Shown here in pieces: positions 5,599-6,994 of a DNA stretch of 6,994 nt (position 1 is the stretch's first letter; each line of letters opens with the position of its first letter). Source of the DNA: Gammaproteobacteria bacterium. Lineage in GTDB: Bacteria > Pseudomonadota > Gammaproteobacteria > DRJJ01. The stretch covers positions 1-6,994 of the forward strand of contig DRJJ01000043.1 in assembly GCA_011052255.1 (NCBI GenBank). The letters are read 5' to 3'. The position numbers and the translations under genes are program-made. The notes under the pieces are model-generated. The model was given only the letters and a program-made list of their open reading frames with translations. It had not been told where the DNA came from and made no database searches.

Positions 5599-5784
5599 AG
5601 CTGCAACAGTTCAGGTGCTGAACCAGTAAATCTATTATAAATATTGAAATTATATGGGCACACCACCACCGCCCTGCGTAAACAGTAGCAGGGTATTAAC
5701 CGGGATAATCTTTACCGATCAGGTGTGCGTGGCTCTAACCATGTTTCCTGCCAATCGGGTGGTCTGCCAGTAGCAGGCTGGATC
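5599..5784. other. Convergent intergenic region with weak hairpins
   Basis: Between the DUF1134 gene and the converging 74-residue gene there are two modest hairpins. GTTCAG/CTGAAC lies at 5609-5614 and 5618-5623, directly after the DUF1134 stop. CCCTGC/GCAGGG lies at 5672-5677 and 5688-5693. Neither has a T-run, so transcription ends are not firmly placed. No coding frame here is convincing. Confidence 0.3.
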
Positions 5785-6009
5785 CTAGTGTGTTGGATCA
5801 TCACCTGCCATCGGCTGCGGATTATTCAGATTGGTGGTAAAATCATTTCCCGGATGTTCGACTGCAATATCCAGATAGGTACGCTTGTTCTCTTCGTTTT
5901 CGAAAAAGATTTTAATCGCTGAATCGCCTTCGCCATCGATCACAAACGGGTGCTGTTCCGGATTCATTACATCATGCAGTGAGATAGGGTCTGTGGTTGT
6001 GGTTCTCAT
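5785..6009 (-). CDS. Small acidic protein of unknown function, 74 residues
   Basis: I cannot name this family. The protein is acidic, has no signal peptide, membrane segment or cysteine, and carries an N-terminal MRTTTTDPISLHDV, a central charged segment with IKIFFENEENKRTYLDI (32-48), and a C-terminal NNPQPMAGDDP stretch (62-72) that looks disordered. It is supported as a real gene by a perfect AGGAGG ribosome site (complement of 6018-6023) eight bases before the ATG, and by sensible codon use. It diverges from gshA and converges on the DUF1134 gene. The frame at 5725-5922 on the opposite strand overlaps it and lacks such support. Confidence 0.7.
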   Translation of the reverse strand: MRTTTTDPISLHDVMNPEQHPFVIDGEGDSAIKIFFENEENKRTYLDIAVEHPGNDFTTNLNNPQPMAGDDPTH

Positions 6010-6261
6010 GATGCTACCCTCCTGAGTTGGATGTAAGTCAGCTATGAATGATGAGGCATTCGCTGAAACTGCATATCAGTAGGTGCAGTGACAGACAAGA
6101 TGCCACTTAATGACTGGTTTTCTAGCTCTGGTTCAAGCATAGCATAGGCAGTTTTTTTTGCATGTTGTGGCCAGCCGGGTTACGGTTTGGCCTGGGTAGA
6201 GACCCTCATAAGTGATTGAATTACTATCAGGGAACAGACAAACAGAGCAAGTGGGATACGG
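6010..6261. promoter_or_regulatory. Divergent intergenic region between the 74-residue gene and gshA
   Basis: This region must carry promoters for both neighbours, but no textbook -35/-10 pair stands out. It has a T-run of eight (6152-6159) without a good stem before it, and an imperfect hairpin CCAGCC/GG-CTGG (6171-6176 with 6189-6195), which could lie in the gshA leader. A short G-rich stretch (GTGGGA, 6251-6256) serves as a plausible ribosome site for the TTG at 6262. I see no extra gene. Confidence 0.35.
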
Positions 6262-6994
6262 TTGTTTAAGGTAATTGAACAAAAACTGGCTGACATTAAC
6301 AAGGCTGGATTGAGCGCCAGGCTGGCAGATCGACAGATCGGTCTGGAGCGTGAGGCGTTACGTGTTAACCAGCGTGGCAGTATTTCGCAAACAGCCCATC
6401 CAAAGGGTCTCGGTTCACCCCTGGTGCACCCGGCCATTACCACTGATTACTCAGAAGCCCTGCTGGAATTTATAACACCTCCGCTGGGCAGTATTGAGGA
6501 GGTCATGAACTGTCTGGGTGATATACAAGGCTTCGTCTATACACAACTGCAGGATGAGTTGCTCTGGGCAGCCAGCATGCCTTGTGTAATAACCGGTGAC
6601 AAAGGTATTCCGATAGCTACATATGGCCAGTCTAATCCAGGCATGATGAAAACCATTTACCGGCGCGGTCTGGCACATCGTTATGGCCGTGTTATGCAGG
6701 TTATTGCCGGTGTGCATTATAACTATTCCATGAATGACAGCTTTTGGGCCGAATACCAGGCTTTACTGGGTAACCAGAGGTCCCTGAAAGACTTCAAATC
6801 AGAACAATATTTTGCTCTGATTCGAAATCTATTACGCATGGGCTGGATGGTGTCTTACCTGTTTGGTGCATCACCAGCTGTGTGTAAATCATTTTTGCAG
6901 GGGGCGAAAACTGATCTGGAAATATATGACGAGACGACCTTCTATGGCCGCTACGCTACATCCTTGCGCATGGGGGATATTGGTTACCAGAATA
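6262..6994 (+). CDS. gshA: Glutamate-cysteine ligase, E. coli type, N-terminal part (cut by the window end)
   Basis: This enzyme joins L-glutamate and L-cysteine with ATP in the first step of glutathione synthesis, in the cytoplasm. The window holds 244 residues; the family is about 520 long, so the 3' half lies outside. Matches to the E. coli enzyme are clear: GLERE (27-31), TTDYSEALLEFITP (60-73), SMPC (105-108), the YGxSN segment (121-125), YRRGLAHRYG (133-142), AGVHYNYS (149-156), LFGASPA (200-206) and YATSLRMGDIGY (231-242). Predicted metal and substrate residues Glu29, Glu31, Asp62, Glu69 and His152 align with the E. coli positions at a constant offset of two. The only sensible start after the in-frame stop at 6217-6219 is TTG at 6262, preceded by GTGGGA; the E. 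coli gene also uses TTG. No gene for the second step (gshB) is in the window. Confidence 0.93.
   Translation, partial: MFKVIEQKLADINKAGLSARLADRQIGLEREALRVNQRGSISQTAHPKGLGSPLVHPAITTDYSEALLEFITPPLGSIEEVMNCLGDIQGFVYTQLQDELLWAASMPCVITGDKGIPIATYGQSNPGMMKTIYRRGLAHRYGRVMQVIAGVHYNYSMNDSFWAEYQALLGNQRSLKDFKSEQYFALIRNLLRMGWMVSYLFGASPAVCKSFLQGAKTDLEIYDETTFYGRYATSLRMGDIGYQN

Noticed and set aside
5725..5922. Plus-strand frame of 65 codons opposite the 74-residue gene
   Set aside because: The opposite strand has a perfect ribosome site and a more protein-like composition; this frame has neither.
6152..6159. Run of eight T as a Rho-independent terminator
   Set aside because: No stable GC-rich stem precedes it, and it lies between divergent genes where no terminator is needed.
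6180..6717. Two minus-strand frames opposite gshA
   Set aside because: They lie antisense to conserved gshA catalytic regions and match nothing recognisable.
1..6994. Mobile element, phage, CRISPR or defence system
   Set aside because: I found no transposase, integrase, recombinase, repeat-spacer array, or defence-type nuclease or helicase; the repeats seen are short and promoter-associated.

Overview
This looks like an ordinary chromosomal stretch from a gammaproteobacterium. The evidence is an E. coli-type glutamate-cysteine ligase (gshA), a DUF3135 protein, a gammaproteobacterial-style GGDEF-EAL protein, and moderate GC with AT-rich promoters. A sulfur-metabolising lineage is possible, because the DUF2892/YgaP-type membrane protein sits behind a repeated operator-like motif, but the sequence does not prove it. 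I see no rRNA, tRNA, insertion sequence, phage gene, CRISPR array or toxin-antitoxin pair.

Layout from left to right. Positions 1-174 are a repeat-rich promoter region. A 67-residue YgaP-type (DUF2892) membrane protein follows at 175-378. Positions 379-656 hold no convincing gene but several strong palindromes and a possible terminator. An apparent operon then runs from 657 to 3906: a PhnD-like periplasmic binding protein (657-1529), a membrane-bound GGDEF-EAL cyclic-di-GMP enzyme (1535-3583, five bases downstream), and a small DUF861-type cupin (3628-3906). A convergent minus-strand gene of unknown function lies at 3947-4339. It is divergent from a DUF3135 gene (4506-4853) whose promoter appears to place the transcription start on the A of the ATG. 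A secreted DUF1134/EipA-family protein lies at 5029-5598, and a 74-residue acidic protein of unknown function on the minus strand at 5785-6009. The window ends inside gshA, which begins with a TTG codon at 6262 and is cut at its 3' end.

The best candidate for a functional system is the 657-3583 pair. It is a solute-binding protein of the phosphonate/phosphite type with no ABC permease or ATPase beside it, tightly coupled to a transmembrane GGDEF-EAL protein with an apparently intact cyclase and phosphodiesterase. I infer a ligand-sensing module in which the binding protein reports to the periplasmic domain of the enzyme, analogous in architecture to NspS/MbaA of Vibrio cholerae. The other genes look like unrelated single-gene units. 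The remaining points of interest are regulatory: a triple ATTAGCA motif, a likely leaderless mRNA with a 15-bp palindrome beside its -35, a palindrome cluster, and a TTG start for gshA like that of E. coli.
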